In this document: positions 9,401 to 16,414 of the stretch, one piece after another
Position numbering within the stretch: position 1 is the stretch's first letter
How the letters are laid out: each line of letters opens with the position of its first letter
Origin: JBHHXG01 sp046756985
GTDB lineage: Bacteria > Pseudomonadota > Zetaproteobacteria > Mariprofundales > Mariprofundaceae
NCBI GenBank assembly: GCA_046756985.1
Contig: JBHHXG010000032.1
Span: 1-18,307 of the forward strand
Direction: 5' to 3'
DNA length: 18,307 nt
Program-made: the position numbers and the translations under genes
The notes under the pieces: generated by a model
Database searches by the model: none
What the model was told of the DNA's origin: nothing
Seen by the model: only the letters and a program-made list of their open reading frames with translations

Positions 9401-9740
9401 TCATAATATTCAGGCGGGCTGGATGCGTGAGAAGGTTCCAGCCTTTCGACTCGGAACACTCATGTGCGGCTTTCGCCAGTTGCCATGTCAGCCGGGCATG
9501 GGGCTGCTTCGGCTCAGCTTCCTGTGACCGGCGCAGCGCCTCAATAACACGCAGACGCATTTCACCGGCCGCCTTGCGCGTAAAGGTCAATGCCAGAATC
9601 TCTTCCGGCTCATCAACCAGGGACAAAAGCCTCAGAACCCGCTGAATCAGCAGCTCTGTTTTGCCAGAGCCTGCCGGAGCCTGCACAATGAAAGAGTGCC
9701 CCGGATCAATGGCATGCCGGCGCATGGCTGAGTCGCTCAC
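6423..9740 (-). CDS. addA: AddA/RecB-like UvrD-family helicase-nuclease
   Basis: The 1105-residue protein is the helicase-nuclease subunit of an AddAB-type complex that resects double-strand breaks for RecA-dependent recombination. SF1 helicase motifs appear in order: Walker A APAGSGKT (21-28, Lys27), LALTFTRKAAGEM, LIDEFQDTS (motif II), VGDPMQSIYRFR (III), LSRNFRSS (IV), TMHGAKGLEWD (V, around 760) and YVACTRAREQL (VI). The C-terminal PD-(D/E)XK nuclease has VGNAVHAALQ, then IDRSFVD and WIIDYKTG (Asp1042, Lys1044), then QLERYARVL, matching the Q-x-x-x-Y motif. The start is GTG at 9740, overlapping the addB TGA as GTGA with AAGGGG just upstream. With an AddB-type partner and no RecC/RecD, AddA fits better than RecB. 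It is complete, and both active sites look intact. Confidence 0.9.
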   Translation of the reverse strand: MSDSAMRRHAIDPGHSFIVQAPAGSGKTELLIQRVLRLLSLVDEPEEILALTFTRKAAGEMRLRVIEALRRSQEAEPKQPHARLTWQLAKAAHECSESKGWNLLTHPARLNIMTIDAFASGLARQMPLGSGLGDAPDTLDDARALYLDAAEQMINAVRGGRFPDKAAAALDALLLHADHRTGYVLDLLADMLSCREQWLPLLHRHAEDAGLRAEIDSNLKRLAEDRVQRASTLLPQAMRRRLLPLLGFAADNLRLENADHPAGMFASLTSWPEASAGALPVWQAMTGLLLKADGTFYRQVNKRQGFPAGKQYKAEKEAFTQLLEELAGQLGLAEALAELRSLPAGLEVDEKSWHFLRGLFLVLKLAAAELDTLLTIRGQVDFTEMALRALQALGAAGGAKDLLLKLDKRIRHVLIDEFQDTSILQVELMQCLCEGWEPGDGRTLFMVGDPMQSIYRFRKAEVGLFLRAAANQIERLPAVQMLRLSRNFRSSTMIVDWVNHVFTRLFPAEEEEDATAGAVSYHISDAERDAGGSVTLHWMDGRDDAAEAAAVIKLVEKAREKKKRTGILARSRGHLHEIMHALHRAGIAYRAMDILPLAERPVVRDLRALTRALLHSLDRESWAALLRAPFCGLAMPDLYRLLAGDERPVPEILVDPMRLSELSEDGRERLAFLYTALQPSLEQAGKVSLRRLVESAWLRLAAPAALDAAQHAAALQFLDVLDAAGEGGGVDFALLDRALQELRAAPDSSSDAAAVELLTMHGAKGLEWDVVILPGLGKSPRSDSPSLLAWTDAPLPDGEALLLASRPETGGHGPIYGLVRDIERRKSRFEVDRLLYVACTRAREQLHLIGHVEARGEEYAPAANTLLQRLWQSEEECHGANTVQLEASIAEGAEAPAWQCLARHASPLFEWPCSEQPTHPEFIWAGSETAPVGNAVHAALQWVAEKGIENWDEGDSAKAMVQMRRLLISDGLAGEMLEGAIQRCEKGLQQAMVSRRGQWILSDRHQHAHCEWLLSLYDGGHTTHHMIDRSFVDEQGTRWIIDYKTGTHAGSDIERFLDEEQKRHVAQLERYARVLRQMEPDRAVRLGLYFPMLDGWREVSLSCEE

Positions 9741-12370
9741 AGCACCCCTTCCTGCATCGCATCAATACGGCATACCGCCTTCAGATCGCAGTAGTCGCAG
9801 GCCCTCTCGTCACGCGGCGCCACCTCATTACGCCCCTCGATTATTTCACATGCCAAGACCTGTAAATGCTGTTGCCACAGGGAAACCAAATCATGCCAGT
9901 CACCCGGAGCGTCTTCTCTTCCCCGCCAGGGTTGAACGCCGGTCATGCCAACCTGTTCCGCAGCTAGTCCTTCAAAACCCATGTCTCCATTCCGCACACG
10001 GGCAAAGCTGACAGCCGCAGGCTCATGTCCTGCCAGTGTTTCAACCGCTGCATACAACGGCAACTGCGGTTCTCGCGGCCGCTCGCCGAGCCAGTCTCCG
10101 GCACTGCTTCTGACACCGGTCTTGTAATCGAGAATCAGCCTGCGGCCCTCTGAGTCTTCATCCACACGATCAAGCTTCAGGTGAAGTTTTCTCCTGCCGC
10201 CATCGCATTCGGGTTTCCAGGTGCGCCATGATTCGCATTCAACCACCCTGAAGGCCGGGCGATTGGCCTCAAGATTGAGCCACTCGCCCAGCAGTCTTTG
10301 CAGACGTTGGCTTTCGATCCGCCGCACATCTCGCTCAACCGGGTGCTCAATAGAGGTCCATGATTGATGAACCGCCTCACGAATCAGTATCTCCAGGGCA
10401 TCGCCATCATCCAGCAAGCCAAGCAGGGATGTCTGGTTGCCAATCTGCTTCCAGATTAACTCCAACGCCTTGTGGACGAGACTGCCGCGATCTTTCGCAG
10501 AGAGTCCGGGCTTGGTTTCTTCCAGTGCGCTGATTGACAGGCGCCGGCCCGCAAAATAACGGAACGGGCAGGCCGATTGGTCCTTCAGACCCCAGGACCC
10601 GCCTGGAATCTTCTCACCAGACAGTGGCACCGCTTCGAATACCCCGACCTGTATTTTAGGCGTTGGCATCAGCGGCCGCCATGGCGCCTCCACAGGCGCT
10701 ACCGGCCGGGATTCTAGACACAGCATCGGGCTGGCAAGCACCTCCTTGCCCTGGCGCTGGCGTGCAAAGCTGGCCTCGACGGCCGGAGCCGATTGCACAA
10801 CATGCCGCCACAGCCGTCCGGATTCTTCAAAGGCCTGCCGTGCCGACGCAGTAGCAATCCCGGCACACTGCTGTACAGGCACGGGAATAAGCGGGTTCGG
10901 CTTCGCTGTCTGCGGCCAGCGTTCCTCATCCATGCCCAGTACAAAGACATGATCGAAAACCAGCCCCGGTGCCTCTCCAATCGTCAGCAGCGATACTTGG
11001 GGAGCAGAGGTCTGTGCGATCTCCTTATCAGTCAGCGCCTGCCGCAGGAAAGCGAGGAAATCGCTCCAGGCCATCTCGGAACCTTCATGGTCCAACCCGG
11101 CCAAGGTTGCCAACGCTTCGCCCATGGCGTTGATCTGCGTAACTTCGAAAGGCGAATGCTCGGCCCCTTCCGCCTTCAGGCCCAACATATGCCGCCACAT
11201 TGTCTGCACACGCTGCATCCATTCTGAAGGTAGGAGGCGGGAATGCTCCCAGCCCATGAGATGCCGCATCGCTCCAGCAAACTCCGGCGCTTGACGCCAG
11301 TCCTCCCGCTTTATCGCAGTAGGCAACCAGATCATATGCTGGTTATCCTGCCTGAGAGCAGCTTCCAGGCCGGCACGTGCTACCGCCTCCGTTTCATAAC
11401 CTGTGATATACGGCGACAAAAGCAGCATCGACAATTCCGCAAAGCGCAATTGCTTTCTGCCTGCCAGTGACAGCAGAAACACGGACAGGTAACCCAGTGG
11501 CGCATCCACCAGATGTTGCGGCGCACCAGCCAACGCAGATGGCGGCACAGAAGCAGAAAAGGCCGATGCCGGCGAAAGCGCAATCCCCAGTTCCCGGCTC
11601 AAGTTTTCTGCCACACTATGCGCCGCCGGATGAAATATCCCGATACGCATATCCGGCTTAGCCTTTAGCAATGCCGCAATACGGACGGCGGCATGACACA
11701 CCTCGTGTGCCTCGTTCTCACATACGGACAAGCTGACGGACGCCTCCGGCTTGTGATCGTTGACGGTCCGAAGAGAAATGCCCTGATCCTTTATTGCCGT
11801 CAGCAGGTGCTGCTGGGCCGGCGTTGGCGCATCGAAGCCATCAAGCAACACCTCAGTGCCGTCGGAGAACAAAGTCAGGCTTGCAAGTTTTGCTGGCAAT
11901 TCAGCTGTCAGGATTCGATCCGGCATAGCATCAAGGCGCTGATGCACCCGGATTAGCCAGCGATGAAAGGCCTCGTGTTCGGCATTGCCCGGCAACAGCT
12001 CATCGGCCTTGATTTCGTATTCGCACATCAGCGCATGGGCGCGCACTGCCTGTCTGGCCAGGGCAAGTGCCTGCGATGCTGAAAACTGTGCATCGTCCGG
12101 GTTGTCTGCGGTAATTTCCCGACGCCAGAGATCAATCTCCTGAATTGGCAAAAGCGGCAGTGGCAGGCGTTCGTCCAGCCTTGCCCGTTCCTGCAACCAA
12201 CCGCGCCAGGAATAAATCCCTGGCGTTTCACATGCGTCTCGCGGCTGGGCCTCGGCATAGCGCCTTTTCCAGTCAGCAGCCAGATGTGATGAGGCCGTTA
12301 GCAGTACAGCGCCATTTTTCAGTGCTGCAAGCACCCCTTTTTCGCTTACAAACGTTTGCATGTTTGACAT
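9737..12370 (-). CDS. addB: AddB-like PD-(D/E)XK nuclease, iron-sulfur type
   Basis: The 877-residue partner of AddA. The N-terminal helicase-like region begins VLLTASSHLAADWKRRY and lacks a Walker A motif, so it is probably a degenerate helicase domain that scans DNA rather than hydrolysing ATP. A conserved VFVLGMDEERWPQ segment occurs around residue 480. The C-terminal nuclease has HLKLDRVD followed by LILDYKTG (Asp748, Lys750) and PQLPLYA. It also has an iron-sulfur staple made of Cys601 (ACPFRYF) and Cys858-x2-Cys861-x5-Cys867, as in AddB. It resembles, from memory, the proteobacterial 'probable DNA repair protein' family TIGR03623 related to AddB. No clear ribosome binding site precedes ATG 12370; an in-frame ATG at 12361 is an alternative. 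It is the first gene of the addB-addA-rib-nusB run. Confidence 0.85.
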   Translation of the reverse strand: MSNMQTFVSEKGVLAALKNGAVLLTASSHLAADWKRRYAEAQPRDACETPGIYSWRGWLQERARLDERLPLPLLPIQEIDLWRREITADNPDDAQFSASQALALARQAVRAHALMCEYEIKADELLPGNAEHEAFHRWLIRVHQRLDAMPDRILTAELPAKLASLTLFSDGTEVLLDGFDAPTPAQQHLLTAIKDQGISLRTVNDHKPEASVSLSVCENEAHEVCHAAVRIAALLKAKPDMRIGIFHPAAHSVAENLSRELGIALSPASAFSASVPPSALAGAPQHLVDAPLGYLSVFLLSLAGRKQLRFAELSMLLLSPYITGYETEAVARAGLEAALRQDNQHMIWLPTAIKREDWRQAPEFAGAMRHLMGWEHSRLLPSEWMQRVQTMWRHMLGLKAEGAEHSPFEVTQINAMGEALATLAGLDHEGSEMAWSDFLAFLRQALTDKEIAQTSAPQVSLLTIGEAPGLVFDHVFVLGMDEERWPQTAKPNPLIPVPVQQCAGIATASARQAFEESGRLWRHVVQSAPAVEASFARQRQGKEVLASPMLCLESRPVAPVEAPWRPLMPTPKIQVGVFEAVPLSGEKIPGGSWGLKDQSACPFRYFAGRRLSISALEETKPGLSAKDRGSLVHKALELIWKQIGNQTSLLGLLDDGDALEILIREAVHQSWTSIEHPVERDVRRIESQRLQRLLGEWLNLEANRPAFRVVECESWRTWKPECDGGRRKLHLKLDRVDEDSEGRRLILDYKTGVRSSAGDWLGERPREPQLPLYAAVETLAGHEPAAVSFARVRNGDMGFEGLAAEQVGMTGVQPWRGREDAPGDWHDLVSLWQQHLQVLACEIIEGRNEVAPRDERACDYCDLKAVCRIDAMQEGVL

Positions 12371-12460
12371 GAATTATAAATTGGGCTTGATTTCATCGAA
12401 CAATCGGCCTTCAATTAAGGTGTAATGCCGTTACCGGCCATTGGCAGATGAGGAGAGGTC
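12371..12460. promoter_or_regulatory. Divergent promoter spacer between addB and the zinc-ribbon gene
   Basis: This 90-base spacer must carry promoters for both divergent units. On the - strand a perfect TATAAT lies at 12378-12373, only a few bases from the addB ATG; a poor -35 (TTGTTC, 19-base spacing) is the best partner I see. On the + strand TTGATT at 12387-12392 and TTCAAT at 12410-12415 are 17 bases apart, a moderate promoter match. No obvious operator palindrome or terminator is visible. The assignments are by eye only. Confidence 0.45.
12451..12457 (+). promoter_or_regulatory. Strong ribosome binding site for the small zinc-ribbon gene
   Basis: AGGAGAG, within the longer GAGGAGAGGT, lies just ahead of the ATG at 12461 at good spacing. 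It is one of the best Shine-Dalgarno matches in the window and strongly supports translation of the 50-codon reading frame that follows. Confidence 0.8.
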
Positions 12461-12613
12461 ATGAGCAAAAAGGTCAAGATTACGTGTCCACGTTGCAAGG
12501 AAAAGTATGAGACCGAGAAGGCGGAGCTTTATGAATGCCCCAAATGCGGCACCAATGTTCGTCCGAAAAAGAAGAAAGTCGACTTGGAAAAAACACAAAT
12601 ATTCGAAACCTGA
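12461..12613 (+). CDS. Small zinc-ribbon protein (50 aa)
   Basis: A 50-residue reading frame with a strong ribosome binding site and its own divergent spacer. It encodes a compact zinc ribbon: Cys9-Pro-Arg-Cys12 and Cys26-Pro-Lys-Cys29, two CPxC knuckles 13 residues apart, typical of a structural zinc site. A very basic stretch (RPKKKKV, 34-40) could bind nucleic acid. The tail ends KTQIFET; a TQxF-type sequence resembles phospho-threonine motifs seen near FHA proteins, but that link is speculative. No signal peptide or membrane segment is present, so it is cytosolic. It is transcribed away from addB and followed by a 71-base gap and the end of a convergent operon. I do not recognise a named family. 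Small size means automated gene callers may miss it. Confidence 0.78.
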   Translation: MSKKVKITCPRCKEKYETEKAELYECPKCGTNVRPKKKKVDLEKTQIFET

Positions 12614-12684
12614 TTCTGCTCCCGTCACATAACTTCCAGCGCTGCGCTACACCTTTATCGCGGCCCGGATGAGTCCTACCCCGA
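12614..12684. other. Convergent intergenic gap
   Basis: Seventy-one bases between the stop of the zinc-ribbon gene and the stop of the small membrane-protein gene on the other strand. A terminator would be expected here, but I see only a very short AGCG/CGCT hairpin at about 12639-12649 and no following T-run. Nothing else is recognisable. Confidence 0.5.
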
Positions 12685-13020
12685 CTAATTTTTATCTGCC
12701 GGAATGATTTTTCCCGGTACTACAACCCCCCGTTCATCCATATAAGCCGGGGCATATTGCCTGTCATCGATGCCCTCACCACCAACGCGCAACCAGGCCA
12801 GCGTCGCACATACCAGGCCGATCATAATCGCCGCGATAATGAACAATACCGACGGCCCGTTATCAGAGACAGGTGTAATATCAATGACCTCCGCCTCCTG
12901 CCGTTGCCGACGGCGCATGCTCAGCCATAGCCGCAGGAACAGCCCCAGATTTCTGAGCACAAACATCAGAATAACAGGGCCAAAAAAGAACAGGATGGAA
13001 ACAAGAAAATTGCGAATCAT
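12685..13020 (-). CDS. Small two-helix membrane protein, DUF6111-like
   Basis: A 111-residue inner-membrane protein with one hydrophobic helix at about residues 5-31, a short basic and polar loop (RRRQRQEAEVIDITPV), a second helix at about 57-78, and a polar C-terminal tail. The positive RRRQRQ cluster after helix one suggests that the loop is cytoplasmic, with both termini outside. The tail pattern, with YAPAYMDERG followed by VVVPGK, resembles what I remember of the proteobacterial DUF6111 family; this is a tentative match. ATG at 13020 overlaps the upstream DUF1841 stop by four bases (ATGA), so it is translationally coupled as the last gene of the seven-gene run. The function is unknown. 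Confidence 0.75.
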   Translation of the reverse strand: MIRNFLVSILFFFGPVILMFVLRNLGLFLRLWLSMRRRQRQEAEVIDITPVSDNGPSVLFIIAAIMIGLVCATLAWLRVGGEGIDDRQYAPAYMDERGVVVPGKIIPADKN

Positions 13021-13466
13021 GGACGTATCAACTCCCCTACCTGTCTGGCATAAGCCGTAACATCCGGCTCCTTAGCAGCGCGCTGTGCCAGATAAACCGT
13101 CTCGGCCAGTATTTCCAGCAGAAGATGCAGCGCATCGTGACGGCCCATCTGCTTCTGCGTCATCATGAATTCCAGCGCTTTGCCCACCTCCGGCGGATGA
13201 TGAGTAGCGATCTGCTCTTCCAGAGCCAGATGCAACGACAGGTGCAGATAAGGGTTCATGCCATCATCTACCTGAAAATCACGCTCGAGAAAGGTCTCCA
13301 TGTTGTCAAAAAAATGGTGGTATTCCGGGTGCAGCTCAATCACGCGCACAATACGTACTTCCAACGCATTTAACGGCAACCCTGCCTGGGTCTTTTGCCA
13401 AGCATCCCAGAATATTTGCCGATGCGCACGCAATTGCTTACGGCTGGGCTGTCCGTTCTGCGCCAA
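13017..13466 (-). CDS. DUF1841 family protein
   Basis: A 149-residue cytosolic protein matching DUF1841, a proteobacterial family of unknown function. The recognisable core is the RQIFWDAWQK segment near the N-terminus, IELHPEYHHFFDN (43-55) and the central NPYLHLSLHLALEEQI (71-86), followed by a helical C-terminus containing ALHLLLEILAETVY. The start is TTG at 13466: no other start lies near it in frame, and a GGAAGG ribosome binding site in the end of the nitrilase gene has suitable spacing. Two bases separate it from the upstream stop, and it overlaps the downstream membrane-protein gene by four. Conserved histidines could suggest metal binding, but that is a guess. Confidence 0.85.
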   Translation of the reverse strand: MAQNGQPSRKQLRAHRQIFWDAWQKTQAGLPLNALEVRIVRVIELHPEYHHFFDNMETFLERDFQVDDGMNPYLHLSLHLALEEQIATHHPPEVGKALEFMMTQKQMGRHDALHLLLEILAETVYLAQRAAKEPDVTAYARQVGELIRP

Positions 13467-13468
13467 AC

Positions 13469-14275
13469 TCAGCCTTCCATTCGTCGATGCTGCAAGGCTG
13501 GCAATGCATGCCTGACCTGATGCAGAAATTGAAGATCAAGGTCTGCGAAGATAATACCTACGCCCTCATCCAGTTTGGCAAGCACATCACCCCAGGGATC
13601 GATAATCATGCTATGTCCCCAGGTTTCCCGACCGCCGGGATGAATGCCATTCTGGGCGGCCGCAAGAACATAGGCCTGGTTTTCAATGGCGCGCACACGC
13701 AACAGTGTCTCCCAGTGCGCCATACCCGTCGGGACTGTAAAGGCGGCGGGCACCGTATACAGATTACAGCCACAAGCGCTGTAGTGGCGAAAAAGTTCGG
13801 GGAAACGCAAGTCGTAGCAAATCGTCAGGCCAATATTCCAATCTTTAACATTAACTATTTCCGGTTTGTCTCCCGCAACAACAACCGCCGACTCGCAATA
13901 GGTTTCATGCTCCAGCTCAACGTCAAACAGATGCATTTTATCGTAGCTGCCGATTTGTACTCCCTTGCTGTCAAAGGCAAAGCAGGCATTGCGGATTTTA
14001 TCCGGGGCATCTGATGTCAGCGCAACACTGCCTCCAATAACCCCCATACCCAGCTCAGCAGCTTGTCGGGAGAGAAACTCAAGCACACGAGATGATGACT
14101 CCGGTTCGGCAATTGCCTGTTTCTCAGCATCGTCGGCACTCATATAGGCAAAGTTTTCCGGCAGCAGCGCCAATTCGGCACCTTCGTCAGCCGCCTGCTT
14201 TAACAAAGAATCCGCTGTCGTCAGATTCCTGTCCACATCCGTACCCGAACACATTTGCAGGCATACTACTTTCAT
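13469..14275 (-). CDS. Carbon-nitrogen hydrolase (nitrilase superfamily, Nit1-like)
   Basis: A 268-residue cytosolic amidase of the nitrilase superfamily. The catalytic triad is visible: Glu40 (LPENF), Lys113 (YDKMHLFD) and Cys153 (ICYDLRFPEL). The DKMHLFDVEL and CYDLRFPELFRHY signatures place it near the Nit1/YbeM group, whose studied members hydrolyse deaminated glutathione, a metabolite-repair reaction; the substrate here is inferred. HPGGRETWGHSMIIDPWG is also typical of the group. ATG 14275 has a GGAGAG ribosome binding site, and the gene begins 17 bases after the retropepsin-like gene, in a tightly packed operon. A more general omega-amidase role cannot be excluded. Confidence 0.9.
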   Translation of the reverse strand: MKVVCLQMCSGTDVDRNLTTADSLLKQAADEGAELALLPENFAYMSADDAEKQAIAEPESSSRVLEFLSRQAAELGMGVIGGSVALTSDAPDKIRNACFAFDSKGVQIGSYDKMHLFDVELEHETYCESAVVVAGDKPEIVNVKDWNIGLTICYDLRFPELFRHYSACGCNLYTVPAAFTVPTGMAHWETLLRVRAIENQAYVLAAAQNGIHPGGRETWGHSMIIDPWGDVLAKLDEGVGIIFADLDLQFLHQVRHALPALQHRRMEG

Positions 14276-14292
14276 TGCCGACTCTCCATTTC

Positions 14293-14778
14293 CTAGCGCT
14301 TCTCCAGCAATAACATGCTGCGATTCTGGTCAACGGTCATTTTATAAGCGGAAAGATAACTCATGCCCAGAAGGCCTGTCTGGCCATCAGGCGATATCTG
14401 CTGCACCACAGCTGCAACATTTCTTTGCATAAGGCCGCCGATCTTGACTTGAGACAATGTCACGAATGGTGCCTGAACGGCGCCGTTGGCCGTCTGAATG
14501 GTCATCCTCGGTGTATTTTTTGTATTCAGCCCCGCTCGTCTGGCAATGGCAGGAGAAATCACGACAAAAGATGCGCCGGTATCGACAATGAACGGTACCC
14601 GCACACCGTTGACCTCCCCCCGAACAACCATGCTGTTGCCGGCCTTGTTGTATGGCACTTCCCTGTTTTGCTTTTCAAGGTTGTAGGAAGGATTACCGAC
14701 AACGCTGATACTACCAGCATTTACAGGTAACGGCGCCATCATCCCGACGCAGCTCAGAACAATCAGATATCTAAACAA
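14293..14778 (-). CDS. Retropepsin-like aspartic protease (TIGR02281-like)
   Basis: A small clan AA aspartic protease. The DTGAS active-site motif has its aspartate at residue 66 counted from TTG 14778, and LLGMSYLSAYKMTVD near the C-terminus is the family's second signature. Retropepsins of this size carry one catalytic Asp and are expected to work as homodimers. The short-start form (161 residues) gives a clean signal peptide, FRYLIVLSCVGMMAPLPVNA, cut before GS, so the protein is periplasmic. GTG 14817 or ATG 14814 would add 12-13 polar residues before it and a 40-47 base overlap with the upstream gene. The TTG choice overlaps the upstream stop by 8 bases. The substrate is unknown. Confidence 0.82.
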   Translation of the reverse strand: MFRYLIVLSCVGMMAPLPVNAGSISVVGNPSYNLEKQNREVPYNKAGNSMVVRGEVNGVRVPFIVDTGASFVVISPAIARRAGLNTKNTPRMTIQTANGAVQAPFVTLSQVKIGGLMQRNVAAVVQQISPDGQTGLLGMSYLSAYKMTVDQNRSMLLLEKR

Positions 14779-15652
14779 AACGCCCGAATCCCTGGATTGC
14801 CCCAATGTTGGCATCACTGCTGATCACCGGTTCCAGCTTGTTCTCACAGGCGCTCATCAGCGTCATCATACCGGGGCCGTGGCCACCCAACGGTGAATCC
14901 GAGTGGATAACAACGCCAATCGTCGCCGCACCCTTGCGATAGGTGCGCCCATAGCGGTTATCATGATCAAGCACCGCCACAAAATCACCAAAACGTAGCT
15001 TGTCCAGGCCATATTTCTTCACCGTGGATTCATCATGGCAGAGAATATCGTAATCTCCCGTTGTCACCGACAACGCACCAATTCCCGAACCCATCGCATG
15101 GCCGGGCACGATAACGGCCACCGGCACCTTAATCTGGCCATTTTTCTTCTCTTTCAGGCCCCAGGCCTCAAACACATCCGGATCAAGGTTGTAAATAAAC
15201 ACATCCGGGTGGTCGACGAGCTTTAGGCCCTGCCCAAAACCGCGCACGAGGAACTTGTCATCATAGGTCAGCCTTTCGAGCGTCTCATCCGGAAAATCGA
15301 GCATCAGATGCTCTACGCCGCCGTGATGGCCAATGACACGGCCAGTTTCACCTTTCGCTGCGCCGGAAATCACACGCACTTTATTACCGCAACATGCCAG
15401 AAACTGAAATCCGGCCTCAGCCTTTTTGTTCTTATGGGTAAAGGTGGCCGACACACCCGGTTCGATATGTTCACCGGCCCAGCCAAACACCGAATCGCCG
15501 ACCTTGACGTTATAAGTAATGCCGCCGGTTGATGGCCAGGAGAATATCTCACCGGCCGCCCCAACCTCAAACGGCGCCCACTGATGGGCAGGCGCCACCC
15601 CACCCTGTACTGCCGTCATGACCAGTTGATCACGGTTTATCTTCAAGCTCAT
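14771..15652 (-). CDS. DUF4438 family protein
   Basis: A 293-residue protein matching DUF4438 (TM1086-like), a family of unknown function. It starts MSLKINRDQLVMTAVQGGVA and contains a KOW-like turn (VRVISGAAKGETGRVIG) near residues 90-107. A glycine-rich, conserved block, IHSDSPLGGHGPG followed by MMTLMS, lies near the C-terminus. No signal peptide or membrane helix is seen, so it is cytosolic. ATG 15652 is preceded by AGGA at suitable spacing. It lies 27 bases after trmB across an unusually AT-rich stretch, and its end overlaps the next gene's TTG. The conserved His and Asp residues near the C-terminal block might form a metal or ligand site; that is conjecture. Confidence 0.82.
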   Translation of the reverse strand: MSLKINRDQLVMTAVQGGVAPAHQWAPFEVGAAGEIFSWPSTGGITYNVKVGDSVFGWAGEHIEPGVSATFTHKNKKAEAGFQFLACCGNKVRVISGAAKGETGRVIGHHGGVEHLMLDFPDETLERLTYDDKFLVRGFGQGLKLVDHPDVFIYNLDPDVFEAWGLKEKKNGQIKVPVAVIVPGHAMGSGIGALSVTTGDYDILCHDESTVKKYGLDKLRFGDFVAVLDHDNRYGRTYRKGAATIGVVIHSDSPLGGHGPGMMTLMSACENKLEPVISSDANIGAIQGFGRFV

Positions 15653-15679
15653 ATTGAATCCTATACCTAATTTATTACT

Positions 15680-16387
15680 TTAACTTTTACTCTTAATATA
15701 CTGTAAAAACATACTATTTCTTCCAACACTCATGCCACGCTGTTCGAATTTTGTCTGTGGGCGGGCCGGGTCACGGGACACATAGCCACGGTTGCCTGCC
15801 ACATTTTTCAATCCAGGCGTTTTATCAAGTATACCACGCATCCACTCGGCCAGATCAGGGATATCTGTAGCCAGCCTGATGAACCCACCAAACTCAAGGC
15901 GAGAAACCAGCAGATGCGCAAAATCCTTCTGAATCAGCCGCCTCTTATGATGGCGGACCTTGGGCCACGGGTCAGGATGATTGATATACACGCCATGCAA
16001 TTGCCCTTCGGCGACCTGTTCCTGCAATACAAATTGTGCCGGCAACTGGGAAATACGCACCCGTTCCAGCGCATTTGCGGCTTCCAGACGCGATACCGCC
16101 TTGGCCACGCCCGGCAAATAGATTTCAACGCCGACAAGGCTCCATTCAGGATGTGTTCTTGCCAGATGCACCAGAAAATCGCCATTGCCAAAACCGATCT
16201 CCATAACAACAGGTACGGATGGGTCAAGTCCGGACTGTGCAAGTGTTGCACCCCTCGGCAGGCCTATCTTCGGCAGCCAGCGCGCCAGACGCTCCTCCTG
16301 GCCCTTGGTTACATAGCCATTCTTGCGTCCGAAGGTGCGCAACTCATGCTGGATATGCTGGTCTCGGAACGTTCGGGAAAGCCGCAT
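15680..16387 (-). CDS. trmB: tRNA (guanine-N7-)-methyltransferase TrmB
   Basis: Methylates guanosine 46 in the tRNA variable loop using S-adenosylmethionine. The 235-residue protein has the SAM-binding EIGFGNGDF motif (63-71), VGVEIYLPGVAKA, the diagnostic NHPDPWPKVRHHKRR (about 136-150), LATDIPDLAEWM, and the C-terminal TKFEQRG signature. The N-terminal RTFGRKNGYVTKGQ is also typical. ATG 16387 has only a weak ribosome binding site (AAGA) and follows the DJ-1-type gene by 27 bases; an imperfect hairpin covers that gap. It belongs to the seven-gene - strand run. Identification is very secure. Confidence 0.95.
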   Translation of the reverse strand: MRLSRTFRDQHIQHELRTFGRKNGYVTKGQEERLARWLPKIGLPRGATLAQSGLDPSVPVVMEIGFGNGDFLVHLARTHPEWSLVGVEIYLPGVAKAVSRLEAANALERVRISQLPAQFVLQEQVAEGQLHGVYINHPDPWPKVRHHKRRLIQKDFAHLLVSRLEFGGFIRLATDIPDLAEWMRGILDKTPGLKNVAGNRGYVSRDPARPQTKFEQRGMSVGRNSMFLQYIKSKS

Positions 16388-16414
16388 GGGTCGATCTTAC
16401 GGATTAAGCCGGGC

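Noticed and set aside
14293..14778. Lipoprotein signal in the retropepsin-like protein (IVLSC)
   Set aside because: The residues before the cysteine do not fit a lipobox well, the hydrophobic stretch continues past the cysteine, and a normal signal peptidase I site (VNA before GS) follows.
14779..14817. Longer start (GTG 14817 or ATG 14814) for the retropepsin-like protein
   Set aside because: It puts a polar stretch before the signal peptide and a long overlap with the DUF4438 gene; the TTG 14778 start gives a normal signal peptide. Kept as an alternative, not excluded.
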